Source of the DNA: Pseudomonas putida NBRC 14164
GTDB taxonomy: Bacteria > Pseudomonadota > Gammaproteobacteria > Pseudomonadales > Pseudomonadaceae
Length of the DNA: 64,000 nucleotides
Reading direction: 5' to 3'
Assembly: GCF_000412675.1 (NCBI RefSeq)
Contig: NC_021505.1
Location: 3,032,501 to 3,096,500, forward strand
Shown here: positions 34,801 through 43,576 of the stretch, one piece after another
Layout: every line of letters starts with the position of its first letter
Position numbering within the stretch: position 1 is the stretch's first letter
Program-made: the position numbers and the translations under genes
The notes under the pieces: generated by a model
What the model saw: only the letters and a program-made list of their open reading frames with translations
The model's database searches: none
What the model was told of the DNA's origin: nothing

Positions 34801-36135
34801 GTGAACTCTTCCAACCGCGTCACCTGGCGTAGCCACTACGCACTGTTCGTGCTGGCCGTGATTTACATCTTCAACTACATCGACCGGCAGTTGATGGCGA
34901 TCCTGATCGAACCGGTCAAGGCGGAGTTCGGCATTTCCGACACGGGCATCGGCCTGCTCTCGGGGGTGACATTTGCGGTGTTCTATACCCTGTTCGGCTT
35001 CCCTTTGGGCCGGCTTTCCGACCGTATCGGGCCGAAACCGGTGATTGCAGCATGCTGCATTGCCTGGAGTGTGATGACCATGGCCTGCGGCCTGGCCACC
35101 AGCTTCTGGCTGCTGGTGTTGGCGCGGATCGGCGTAGCCGTTGGTGAAGCGGGCGGCACGGCGCCTTCGGTGGCGATGATTTCGCAGCTTTACCCAGCAA
35201 AAAATCGCTCCACTGCGTTGTCCATCCTGATGCTCGGCTCAAGCTTCGGCGCCATATTCGGCCTCGGTTTCGGTGGCTGGATCGCCCAGCATTACGGCTG
35301 GCGCTCGGCGTTCCTGATCATTGGCGTACCGGGCATCCTGCTGGGGCTGCTGCTGTGGCTTACGGTCCGTGCGCCGAAAATTGCCAGCGAAGTGCAGACC
35401 AAGGTCCAGGTCGCCCAGGAAGGCTGGGCAAAGACCGTGGCCAAGCTGATGGAGACCCCATCGTTTCTTTGGCTGGTGCTGACCGGCGCATCCAGCGCCA
35501 TCGCCGGCTATGCGATTGGCACCTGGAGCCCGAGTTTCCTGATCCGCTCCCACGGTTTGAACCTTCAGGACGCAGGCTTTCTGGTCGGCGTCGTGGGCGG
35601 CAGCGGTGCCACCTTCGGCACCTTGGCCTGCGGCATCATTTCCGACCGCATGGCCCGCCGTGATGCCGGCTGGCAGATCGGCGTACCGCTGCTTGCCACG
35701 CTGGTGAGTATCCCGTTCGCGTTGGCGTACTTCCTCTGGCCAACCGGCATTCTGTTCCACCTGGGTAGCACCCCGGTACCGACCGCGTTTCTCTTCTATG
35801 CAGGTTTTGCCTTCTTTGGTACCTGGTGGGCGACCCCGTGCCTGGGCGCCGTCACGCATTTGTTCCCGGCAGCGCGCCTGGCCCAGGCAACTTCAATCTT
35901 TGTCATGGCCATGACCCTACTGGGTGTCGGCGTCGGCCCGCTGCTGATCGGGGTACTCAGCGATCTGTTCACCCCGGCCCTCGGCACCGAGGCACTGCGC
36001 TATGCGCTGGCCGCCTCCATTTCGATGCTGATGCTCTCGACCGTATTCCTGGGCATGGCCCTGCCCCGCTACCGCGCGCAACTGCAGCGATCGGCTGCAC
36101 CGACTGCCACCCCTGAAAATGCCGTAACTGCCTGA
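34801..36135 (+). CDS. MFS transporter (Spinster/ACS-like), probable steroid permease
   Basis: A 444-residue protein with about 12 membrane helices. The first helix ends in IYIFNYIDRQLMAILIEPVK, a hallmark of the spinster/ACS-type MFS group. GRLSDRIGPKPVIAACCIAWS is the conserved loop after helix 2, and VGEAGGTAPSVAMISQLYP the helix-5 motif. The GTG at 34801 follows GGGAG; the frame is open 21 codons further but without a site. It is divergent from the SDR operon, and 17 bp upstream of hsaD, so probably co-regulated uptake of steroid or bile acid. Substrate is inferred from neighbours only. Confidence 0.86.
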   Translation: MNSSNRVTWRSHYALFVLAVIYIFNYIDRQLMAILIEPVKAEFGISDTGIGLLSGVTFAVFYTLFGFPLGRLSDRIGPKPVIAACCIAWSVMTMACGLATSFWLLVLARIGVAVGEAGGTAPSVAMISQLYPAKNRSTALSILMLGSSFGAIFGLGFGGWIAQHYGWRSAFLIIGVPGILLGLLLWLTVRAPKIASEVQTKVQVAQEGWAKTVAKLMETPSFLWLVLTGASSAIAGYAIGTWSPSFLIRSHGLNLQDAGFLVGVVGGSGATFGTLACGIISDRMARRDAGWQIGVPLLATLVSIPFALAYFLWPTGILFHLGSTPVPTAFLFYAGFAFFGTWWATPCLGAVTHLFPAARLAQATSIFVMAMTLLGVGVGPLLIGVLSDLFTPALGTEALRYALAASISMLMLSTVFLGMALPRYRAQLQRSAAPTATPENAVTA

Positions 36136-36152
36136 TCAATGGAGATTCGAAG

Positions 36153-36983
36153 ATGTCAGAACAAGACCTACCGTTGCCTATCGGCCACTTCGTCACCCTC
36201 GACAACGGCCTGCGCCTGCATTACCTCGACGAAGGCAGCGGCCCTGTCGTGGTGTGGTTGCATGGCAGTGGCCCGGGCGCCAGTGGCTACAGCAATTTCA
36301 AGGGCAACTACCCAGAGTTCGTCGCGTCCGGCTTTCGTAACCTGGTGATCGACCTGCCCGGCTTCGGCCGTTCGGACAAGCCCGACAACGTCCAGTACAA
36401 CCTGGATTTCTTCGTCAACGCCGTGTCCGGCTTGCTCAAGGCCCTTGAAGTGCATCGTTGTACCCTGCTCGGCAATTCCCTGGGTGGTGCCATCGCCATT
36501 GGCCTGGGGCTGGCCGAACCGCAAATGCTCGACAAGCTGATCCTGATGGCCCCGGGCGGTGTCGAAGAGCGCGAAACCTACTTCAAGAAGATCGGTATTC
36601 AGCGCATGGTCGAGCTGTTCAATGCCGGCCCGCTCGACATCGACAAAATGCGCCAGATCATGAGCCTGCAGCTGTTCGATGCCTCGCAACTGCCCGACAG
36701 CCTGCTGGCCGAACGCGTTGCCGTGGCCAAATACCAGCCGCACTGCCTGTTCTCGACCATGATGGTGCCGAACATGACCGAGCGCCTCGAGGAGCTGTGC
36801 GTACCGATTCTGGGGTTCTGGGGCACCAACGACAACTTCAACCCGGTCGGTGGCGCGATGAAAGTGCTCGACAACGCCCCTGACGCCCGCTTTATTCTGC
36901 TCAATCGCTGTGGACATTGGGTCCAGGTGGAGCACCGTGAGTTGTTCAACCGTTCCTGCCTCGAGTTCCTGCGCCAAGCCTAG
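36153..36983 (+). CDS. hsaD: HsaD/TesD-like meta-cleavage product hydrolase
   Basis: A 276-residue alpha/beta hydrolase of the MCP (C-C bond) type. The catalytic triad is Ser109 (GNSLGG), Asp227 (GTNDNF) and His255 (CGHWVQ), and HGSGPGASG (residues 37-45) forms the oxyanion region. It splits 4,9-DSHA, the ring-A cleavage product from HsaC, into HIP and 2-hydroxyhexadienoate. The ATG at 36153 has GGAG upstream. It follows the MFS gene by 17 bp. The residue pattern and steroid context make the assignment firm. Confidence 0.92.
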   Translation: MSEQDLPLPIGHFVTLDNGLRLHYLDEGSGPVVVWLHGSGPGASGYSNFKGNYPEFVASGFRNLVIDLPGFGRSDKPDNVQYNLDFFVNAVSGLLKALEVHRCTLLGNSLGGAIAIGLGLAEPQMLDKLILMAPGGVEERETYFKKIGIQRMVELFNAGPLDIDKMRQIMSLQLFDASQLPDSLLAERVAVAKYQPHCLFSTMMVPNMTERLEELCVPILGFWGTNDNFNPVGGAMKVLDNAPDARFILLNRCGHWVQVEHRELFNRSCLEFLRQA

Positions 36984-37065
36984 TCGTCGTACGCAACGTA
37001 CCTTGCGACAGCAGCAACCTGGCCGCTGTCGTATCGACTGGCTTCCACCAAGGGCTGACATAACA

Positions 37066-39195
37066 ATGACAAAACTCTCCCAGTTGCTTGCGCCTGGCCG
37101 CATCGGCCCCCTTCAACTGCGTAATCGCATCATCATGGCGCCCATGGGCTCCAACTTCGCCGAAGCCGACGGGCACTGTGGCGAACGTATCCAGGCCTAC
37201 TACGAAGCACGTGCCGAAGGCGGTGCCGGGCTGTTGATCATGGGCGTGTGCGCCGTCGCCTTCCCCGCCGGTACCGCCGAGCCTTACCAGGTCGGTGTCT
37301 CTTCTGATGAATTCATCCCGGGCCTTGCCCAACTGGCTGGACGCGTGCACAGGCACGGCGCAAAGATCGCCATGCAGCTGCAGCACGCCGGCAAGAACGC
37401 CATACGGGACATGGCTGCGGGCCGGCCGCTGTGGGTGCCGTCGTTGCCCCCGGCCAGTACCTCCGACATGATGCAGGCCTTGACCCCGGAAGAACTCGCC
37501 TCCTTTGTCAGCGCCGTACGCGGTCGCAAAGGCGGCATCGAGATGCGGGTGATGGACCACTACGACATCGCACAGATGGTCGAATGGTTCGCAGCCGCTG
37601 CCGAGCGTGCACAGCGCGCCGGGTTCGACGGTGTGGAAATCCATGCCGCGCACAACTACATCATCGCCGGCTTTCTATCGCCGTATTACAACCGGCGTGA
37701 AGATGCATACGGTGGCGCAGTGGAAAACCGTGCGCGCTTGCTGCTTGAGGTCCTGGCGGCCATACGCGCGCGGGTTGGCACCGGCTTTGGCGTCTGGCTG
37801 CGGCTGGATGCCGAAGAACTGCTCACCCCCGGGGGCATCACCCTCGACGACGCCAAGGCGGTTGCTCGCCTGGCTGAGGGCGCTGGCGCCGATGCAGTCA
37901 GTGTCTCGGCCTACGCCATGACCAGTAGCGGCGTGGCCTTTACCGAAGCGCCGCTGGTGCAAAAGCCCGGGGCTTTTCTCGAATGGACAGCGGCCCTCAA
38001 GCAATGCGTGAGCATTCCGGTGATTGCAGTCGGGCGTATCGAACCAGAAACCGGCGACGCCGCGATTGCCGCCGGCCAGTGTGATTTCATCGCCATGGGC
38101 CGCAAGTTGCTGGCCGACCCACAATTGCCCAACAAACTGCAGGCCGGTGAGCTGCAGGCCATTCGACCGTGCATTTACTGCTATGTGTGCGTGAGCCAGA
38201 TCTTTATCAACGAGCGGGTCAAATGCGCGGTCAACCCGCAAACCGGGCATGAAAGCGAGCGCATCATCACGCCGGTTGCAGCCCCGCAACATGTTGCGGT
38301 GATCGGCGGTGGCCCGGCAGGCCTGGAAGCCGCTCGCGTGGCGGCATTGCGTGGCCATCGCGTGACGCTGCTGGAGCGCAGTGACCGCCTGGGCGGCACC
38401 CTGTTCTTTGCTGCCCTCGCCTACCCCGAAAACGGACGCCTGCTCGACAACCTCCTGTACCAGGTGCGGCAACTGCCCATCGATGTACGCATGGGCAGTA
38501 CGGTGGATGCAGCCTTGCTGCGCGACCTGGGCGTCGATCAAGTGATTGTGGCCACCGGCGCACAGCGCGCCGCACCGGGCATCCCAGGCGCCGAGCAGGA
38601 TCATGTCTGGAGTGGTGATGAACTGCGCCGGCTGATGACCGGCGACCGTGCCGAAGAGATCGCCCGGCGCAAGCTGTCGCTGACGCAACGCACCCTGATG
38701 AAGGCCGGCAACCTGATCGGCGTCACCGACAGCACCGATGCCATGCAAAAGCTGTCACGCGTGTGGATGCCCTTGGGCAAACGCGTGATCATTGTCGGCG
38801 GTGGGCTGGTGGGGCTGGAACTGGCGGAGTTCCTGATGGCGCGTGGGCGTCAGGTGTGTGTGCTGGAAAGCAGCGGCCACCTGGGCCGGGAACTGGCGAT
38901 TGTGCGGCGTTGGCGGGTGCTGCATGGCATCCGTGTGCACGGTGGCCAGCTGCTGACCGGGGTGAGCGTTACCGCCATCGACGGTAACCGCGTGCGCTAT
39001 CAGACAGCCGAAGGTGAAGCTGCCGAGGTGCGCGGGGACTCCGTGGTGCTGGCCAGTGGTGCGACGCCTGATACCCGCCTGAGCGATGCACTGGGCAGTG
39101 CCGGGTTGAAGGTGGTGAGCATTGGTGACTGTCAGAGCCTGGGTTATATCGAAGGCGCCATCGCCGCCGGCAATCGCGCTGGGCGAGAAGCCTGA
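37066..39195 (+). CDS. FadH/BaiCD-BaiH-like NADH:flavin, iron-sulfur oxidoreductase
   Basis: A 709-residue protein. An N-terminal OYE-type FMN barrel (about 1-380; NRIIMAPMGSNF, YNRREDAYGGAVENRARL) is followed by a [4Fe-4S] cluster site (CIYCYVC then C eleven residues later). The C-terminal half has an FAD domain (VAVIGGGPAGLEAARVAALRG) and an NAD domain (IIVGGGLVGLELAEFLMARG). This is the architecture of 2,4-dienoyl-CoA reductase and of gut bile acid reductases BaiCD/BaiH. It probably reduces a conjugated C=C of a steroid or its CoA ester. ATG 37066 has only a distant AAGGG. It is last in the MFS-hsaD unit and followed by a strong terminator. Confidence 0.87.
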   Translation: MTKLSQLLAPGRIGPLQLRNRIIMAPMGSNFAEADGHCGERIQAYYEARAEGGAGLLIMGVCAVAFPAGTAEPYQVGVSSDEFIPGLAQLAGRVHRHGAKIAMQLQHAGKNAIRDMAAGRPLWVPSLPPASTSDMMQALTPEELASFVSAVRGRKGGIEMRVMDHYDIAQMVEWFAAAAERAQRAGFDGVEIHAAHNYIIAGFLSPYYNRREDAYGGAVENRARLLLEVLAAIRARVGTGFGVWLRLDAEELLTPGGITLDDAKAVARLAEGAGADAVSVSAYAMTSSGVAFTEAPLVQKPGAFLEWTAALKQCVSIPVIAVGRIEPETGDAAIAAGQCDFIAMGRKLLADPQLPNKLQAGELQAIRPCIYCYVCVSQIFINERVKCAVNPQTGHESERIITPVAAPQHVAVIGGGPAGLEAARVAALRGHRVTLLERSDRLGGTLFFAALAYPENGRLLDNLLYQVRQLPIDVRMGSTVDAALLRDLGVDQVIVATGAQRAAPGIPGAEQDHVWSGDELRRLMTGDRAEEIARRKLSLTQRTLMKAGNLIGVTDSTDAMQKLSRVWMPLGKRVIIVGGGLVGLELAEFLMARGRQVCVLESSGHLGRELAIVRRWRVLHGIRVHGGQLLTGVSVTAIDGNRVRYQTAEGEAAEVRGDSVVLASGATPDTRLSDALGSAGLKVVSIGDCQSLGYIEGAIAAGNRAGREA

Positions 39196-39237
39196 AGCCA
39201 AAAAAAACCCCAGGTTCTACCTGGGGTTTTTTTGGCT
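39196..39237. terminator. Bidirectional Rho-independent terminator
   Basis: CCCCAGG (39208-39214) and CCTGGGG (39220-39226) pair over TTCTA, with A-run (39200-39207) and T-run (39227-39233) also complementary, then GCC/GGC. It serves both the + strand flavoenzyme gene and the converging DUF1329 gene. Confidence 0.92.
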
Positions 39238-39243
39238 TTGTCG

Positions 39244-40626
39244 TTACCGCCCCATCGCCCTAGCCGCATCAGCGGTGTACATATCCGGGGTGAATTTGGC
39301 TTCGTTGAGAATCGGCCCTTTCTTCGATTCGTTGGTCATGGCGTAGCCGGTGTACTGGCCCGAGTTAAGGTCCATGAAGAACTGCGAACCGGCCTGCCAG
39401 GCGCTCATGTCCGGGTGGTAGTAGTAATTGATCATCGCGTGCTTCCACAAGGCACCACGGCTGTCATAGTTGTCCGCAACCACTGCGTTCCAGGTGTCTT
39501 CGTCAATAAACAGCACACGCTTGCCGTACACATGGCGGTAGCCTTCTTTCAACTTGGCCTCAAGCACCCACACACGGCGCAGCTCGTAGCGCATGTAGTC
39601 GGGGTTGGGGTGGTTGGGGGTAAGCATGTCGGCGTACTTGATGTCACCGGTATTGGGTTTGAAGGCGTTGGCCGGCACGTAGACTTCGCGCTTGCCGATC
39701 AGCGTCCAGTTGAAGCGCTCGGGCGAACCGTTGTAAAGACGGTCTTCGTCAACCGTCATCGTGCCGTTGGTGCCGATCATTGGTTGATCGTACCCGTAGC
39801 CAGGCAGTTGCCGCACACGCCGGGTGGACGGGCTGTAGCTCCAGGCCTGGCGGGGGTTGGCGAGGAAGTTATAGGGCTCTTGCGAAATACTCACCACACC
39901 GTTGTCGCGCACCGGCTTCAAGGTGGTGTTCCAGCTCATGGCCTGTATCTGGCCTTCGGTTTTTGGCTCGACGGTCGGTGAGTTCGCTTGCGAGAGGTTG
40001 CGCGCATAGGCGCGGCCCCAGCCGATGCTGCCGTTTGGCAACACCGAAGCCAGGTCGCTGACCTTTTCTTCGGTGTAGGCCCGTGCCGGCAACTGGTGGT
40101 TCCACAGCAGCTCCATGCCGTTTTTCGGAATCGGGAACGGGACTTGGCCAATCCCCTCGATGCCCATGCCGTCGTCGACCAGCTTGGCGCTCAAGGCGTT
40201 CTTCATCGCCCGCTCGCAGACGTAGTCCGGGTAACGGAAGTCCCGATGGCCCGGGTAGATGTTCATTTTGTAGGTGGTGGGATAGCGCTTGAGCAGGGCC
40301 TTCTGGCCTTCGGTCAAATGGCTCTCGTACTGGCCCATGTTCTGCGCGGTGATCACCAGGATGGGCTTTTCGTTGGCGTAAGGGTCGACAGGTTGATCGC
40401 CAGAGAACTTCACATGGTTCCAGCCCGGCACTTCGCCAAGGTACTTGCCGGTGTAGGGCGGGATGGTGCCCTCGGCATTACCGGCTTTCTCGGCACCGAC
40501 ACAGGTCAGTTCCTTGCCGAGTTTGGCAGCCTCTTCAGGCGACACTTGCGCAAGTGCGTTGCCTTGCAGGCCGACATTGGCGGCCACTGCAGCTACGAAC
40601 ATCACGCCTTTTGTTGTTATTTTCAT
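39244..40626 (-). CDS. DUF1329 family periplasmic/outer-membrane lipid-handling protein
   Basis: A 460-residue protein with a clear Sec signal peptide (KGVMFVAAVAANVGLQGNALAQ). It shows DUF1329 features: GWNHVKFSGDQPVDPY, WSYSPSTRRVRQLPGYGYDQP, RRVWVLEAKLKEGYRHVYGKRVLFIDEDTWNAV. The fold is related to LolB/LppX-like lipoprotein carriers, so it likely binds a hydrophobic ligand in the periplasm. ATG 40626 has AAGGAG. It has its own promoter dyad (site I), between it and the CoA ligase. With the DUF1302 protein, the RND pump and the YCF48 propeller it completes the four-component set often seen for sterol and hydrocarbon traffic. Confidence 0.88.
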   Translation of the reverse strand: MKITTKGVMFVAAVAANVGLQGNALAQVSPEEAAKLGKELTCVGAEKAGNAEGTIPPYTGKYLGEVPGWNHVKFSGDQPVDPYANEKPILVITAQNMGQYESHLTEGQKALLKRYPTTYKMNIYPGHRDFRYPDYVCERAMKNALSAKLVDDGMGIEGIGQVPFPIPKNGMELLWNHQLPARAYTEEKVSDLASVLPNGSIGWGRAYARNLSQANSPTVEPKTEGQIQAMSWNTTLKPVRDNGVVSISQEPYNFLANPRQAWSYSPSTRRVRQLPGYGYDQPMIGTNGTMTVDEDRLYNGSPERFNWTLIGKREVYVPANAFKPNTGDIKYADMLTPNHPNPDYMRYELRRVWVLEAKLKEGYRHVYGKRVLFIDEDTWNAVVADNYDSRGALWKHAMINYYYHPDMSAWQAGSQFFMDLNSGQYTGYAMTNESKKGPILNEAKFTPDMYTADAARAMGR

Positions 40627-40692
40627 CGGTTGGCTCCTTCGCAGACCAGGACTACTGGGGTACCTCCATTGTTCCTGATCTGCGGGGGAGTA

Positions 40693-40710
40693 CATCGTCC
40701 GGAAAGACTA
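40693..40710 (-). promoter_or_regulatory. Steroid-regulon dyad (site I), DUF1329 promoter
   Basis: Gene-direction TAGTCT-TTCC-GGACGATG matches the consensus. AACAAT (40668-40673) lies 19 nt downstream. It sits in the 89-bp gap behind the CoA ligase, so the DUF1329 gene can be transcribed alone. Confidence 0.77.
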
Positions 40711-40715
40711 ATCAG

Positions 40716-42404
40716 TCAGGCGCCGACCAATGATTCCTTCAGTTGCGCCTTGATCACCTTGCCCGACGCATTACGCGGCAGCGGATCGCGGCGCAGGTGT
40801 ACCTCGGCCGGTACCTTGTAGGCCGCCAGGCGCTGGCCGATAAAGGCACACACTTGCTCCGGGGTAGGCGCTGGCTGCAGTTCGCTGCGCAATACCAGGG
40901 CCAGGCGCTCGCCCAGTTCCTCATCGTCCAGGGCAAAGGCGGCCGCCTCGGTCACGCCAGGCATTTCGCAGATACACGACTCCACTTCACTGGCGGATAT
41001 CTTCTCGCCCGCCCGGTTGATCAGGTCCTTGGCACGGTCAGTGATGTACAGAAAGCCCTCGTCGTCCAGATGGCCGATATCACCGGTGTCCAGCCAACCG
41101 TCGCGCAAGGTCTCGGCACTGGCTTCAGGCAGCCGCCAGTAAGCGCTCATCAAGGTCGGCGAACGTAGCCAGATCAAACCGCTGCGCCCCGCCGGTAGCG
41201 GTGAATACGGGTCCGGCCCAATGCATACATCCACGATCGGCAGCGGCCAGCCCACCGAGTCGGGTTTGTAGACGAACTGATCGCCGCCCACTGCGGCACC
41301 GATGCCGTTGCTTTCGGTCAAGCCATAGCCACTGCCACCAATTGCATGGGGCTTGCGCTTGCTGATATGCGCCAGCAGCCGACTGGAGGCCACCGCCCCG
41401 CCCAGGCCGAGGCCGTACAGGCTGTCGCTGTCGGTGCTGGCAAACCGCGGCGAGCCAAGCAATTGCTGCATCATTACCGGTGCGCCATTGAACTGGGTGC
41501 AGCGCTCGTCGCGAATCAGGTCGAACGCTTTGTCCACGTCCCATTTGTACATCAGCAACAAGCGCCTGCCGCTGCGCAGCCCCAGCAAAAACTGCGCGTG
41601 CAGGCCACTGACATGGAACAGCGGCACCGCCATCAGGTTGGTCGGTGCCAAGCCACTGGCGATCACCGCCTGGATCCGTTCGGGCGAACTCACGGCGCAG
41701 AACGCCGACTGGAACTCCAGTGCTGCCAGCGCCTGGCAAATGGCCCGATGGCTGGACAGCACGCCCTTGGCCCGGCTTGTGGTGCCAGAGGTATAGAGGA
41801 TAAGCGCCGGGTCAGCCGGATTGATCTCGATGGCCGGCAGCGCTAGCAGCGGCCCCTGGATCAGCTCTTCGAAACGCTGGCAGTTGGCCGCTAATGCTTG
41901 CCCCGCCGGCACGCCAACCACAATGCTGACCAGCCGCTGTGCGAGCAGGTCGCTGGTCAGCAGTTGCAGGCGTTGTTCGTCACAGACCAGCACCTGCGCA
42001 CCGCTGTCTTGCAGGCCATGGAACAATTCGTCACGCAGGCCCCAGCTGTTCAACGGCACGCACACCGCGCCACAACGCTGCACCGCCACGAAGGCCACCA
42101 GCCAGGCCGGCTGATTGCGCATGGCAATGGCCACTCGATCACCCTGCTTTACCCCGAAGCGCTGCGCCAGTTGCGCAGCCAGGCGGTCGACCTGATCGAA
42201 AAAGCCGGCGAACGTCAGACGTTGCTGCTCCCACACCAGGAACTCACGCTCACCGTGTGCACGGCCTGCATCGATGGCTTCGAGCAAGTTTGCAGGTGCA
42301 TGGCGAAAATACCGCAGGCCGTCGTTGGGCGAAGACACCACCTCGAACGGCGAACCAGGGCCAATCAATTGCTGCCAGGCGTTGCGCCACTGTTCCAGCT
42401 TCAT
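40716..42404 (-). CDS. Acyl-CoA synthetase for the steroid side chain
   Basis: A 562-residue adenylate-forming ligase with LILYTSGTTSRAKGVLSSH (AMP site), GLTESNGIGAAV, LDTGDIGHLDDEGFLYITDRAKDLINRAGEKISASEVE and the C-terminal PLPRNASGKVIKAQLK lysine. The residue after TSGTT is Ser rather than the common Gly. ATG 42404 has GGAG. It is the last gene of the nine-gene side-chain operon, 4 bp after an ACAD. It likely makes the CoA ester of the C24 bile acid or of the shortened C22 acid. Which ligase handles which chain length cannot be told from the sequence. Confidence 0.87.
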   Translation of the reverse strand: MKLEQWRNAWQQLIGPGSPFEVVSSPNDGLRYFRHAPANLLEAIDAGRAHGEREFLVWEQQRLTFAGFFDQVDRLAAQLAQRFGVKQGDRVAIAMRNQPAWLVAFVAVQRCGAVCVPLNSWGLRDELFHGLQDSGAQVLVCDEQRLQLLTSDLLAQRLVSIVVGVPAGQALAANCQRFEELIQGPLLALPAIEINPADPALILYTSGTTSRAKGVLSSHRAICQALAALEFQSAFCAVSSPERIQAVIASGLAPTNLMAVPLFHVSGLHAQFLLGLRSGRRLLLMYKWDVDKAFDLIRDERCTQFNGAPVMMQQLLGSPRFASTDSDSLYGLGLGGAVASSRLLAHISKRKPHAIGGSGYGLTESNGIGAAVGGDQFVYKPDSVGWPLPIVDVCIGPDPYSPLPAGRSGLIWLRSPTLMSAYWRLPEASAETLRDGWLDTGDIGHLDDEGFLYITDRAKDLINRAGEKISASEVESCICEMPGVTEAAAFALDDEELGERLALVLRSELQPAPTPEQVCAFIGQRLAAYKVPAEVHLRRDPLPRNASGKVIKAQLKESLVGA

Positions 42405-42408
42405 GTTC

Positions 42409-43563
42409 TCAGTTCTCCAAAGACGCAAAAGCGGCGTAACGCGCGCACTGGAAATCACTGTCACCCAGGCACGCCTGGGCCACGCGAACCCGCTTGAGGT
42501 AAAGGCCGACGTCCAGTTCATCGGTGACACCGATGCCACCGTGCATCTGCACCGCCTCATTACTGACCTGGGCGGCCACCTCGCCGGCCTTCCATTTGCC
42601 CAGGCTCACCAGCCGCCCGCGCTCGGCCGCGCTCAATGCGCTGTCATCGAGCGCGGCCAATGCTGCCATCACCGCGCTGCGGGCCAGCTGCAACTCCACA
42701 TGCAAGCGCGCGGCCCGATGCTGCAGGGCCTGGAACGACCCGATGGGGACATCGAACTGCACGCGGGTCTTGAGGTACTCCAGGGTCATGGCGAACAGTT
42801 GCTCGGCAGCGCCGAGCAACTCAGCGGCCAGGCAAGCACGTCCCCGGTCCAGCGCCTCGTCCAGCACCGACCAAGCCCCACCGACCGTACCAAGCAAAGC
42901 TTCGCTGGCCACTTGCACGGCATTCAGACGCAGCCGCGCGCAATTGCGCGAGTCGATCAGCGTCAATGCGCTGACCTGCAAGCCCGGTGTGTTCGCCGGG
43001 ATCAGGAATACACTGATGCCCTGCTTCTCACCCGCGCGGCCACTGGTGCGCGCCGCTACCAGGTAGGCATCGGCGCCCAGGCCATCGATGACGAAGAATT
43101 TCTCGCCATCCAGACGATAACCACCAGCCTCGGCCGTCGCCGTCAGTGCCGTATGCTCAGGGGCATGGCGCGGCTTTTCATCCAGTGCCAGGGCCACGCG
43201 CCGCTCGCCACTGATCACCGCCGTCAGCCACTGGTCCTGTTGCGCCGCGCCGCCAGCCAGGTGGATCAGCGAGCCACCGAGTACCACACTGGACAACAAG
43301 GGTGAAGCCGAGAGGTTTCTGCCTATGGCCTCGAAAATCGGCCCCAGCCCCATGCAGCCGAATTCAAGCCCGCCCAATGCCTCGGGAAATGGAATGCCAC
43401 TCCAGCCCAGGCCCACGGCTTCTTGCCACAGCTGCGGGTCATACCCTGGCACGCTTGCCTCATCGCGCAGGCGCCGCTGCGCCGCCACCGGGCTGCGCGC
43501 CGCGAGGAATTCGCGGGCGCTGTCGGCCAACAGGCGTTGCTCTTCGCTATACACCAGACTCAT
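42409..43563 (-). CDS. Acyl-CoA dehydrogenase, degenerate (beta-type) subunit
   Basis: A 384-residue ACAD-fold protein. It has YLKTRVQFDVPIGSFQALQHRAARLHV and AVQMHGGIGVTDELDVGLYLKRV. It lacks the C-terminal GT-x-E-I-Q FAD-binding helix and ends shortly after. The middle domain keeps DEKPRHAPEHTALTATAEAGGYRLDGEKFFVIDG. Its neighbour at 43577 keeps the helix, so these two probably form one alpha2beta2 enzyme, like ChsE1-E2 or Scd of Pseudomonas. ATG 43563 has GGGGAG; its 5' end lies 13 bp after the preceding stop. Confidence 0.86.
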   Translation of the reverse strand: MSLVYSEEQRLLADSAREFLAARSPVAAQRRLRDEASVPGYDPQLWQEAVGLGWSGIPFPEALGGLEFGCMGLGPIFEAIGRNLSASPLLSSVVLGGSLIHLAGGAAQQDQWLTAVISGERRVALALDEKPRHAPEHTALTATAEAGGYRLDGEKFFVIDGLGADAYLVAARTSGRAGEKQGISVFLIPANTPGLQVSALTLIDSRNCARLRLNAVQVASEALLGTVGGAWSVLDEALDRGRACLAAELLGAAEQLFAMTLEYLKTRVQFDVPIGSFQALQHRAARLHVELQLARSAVMAALAALDDSALSAAERGRLVSLGKWKAGEVAAQVSNEAVQMHGGIGVTDELDVGLYLKRVRVAQACLGDSDFQCARYAAFASLEN

Positions 43564-43576
43564 GTTCAAACTCCCC

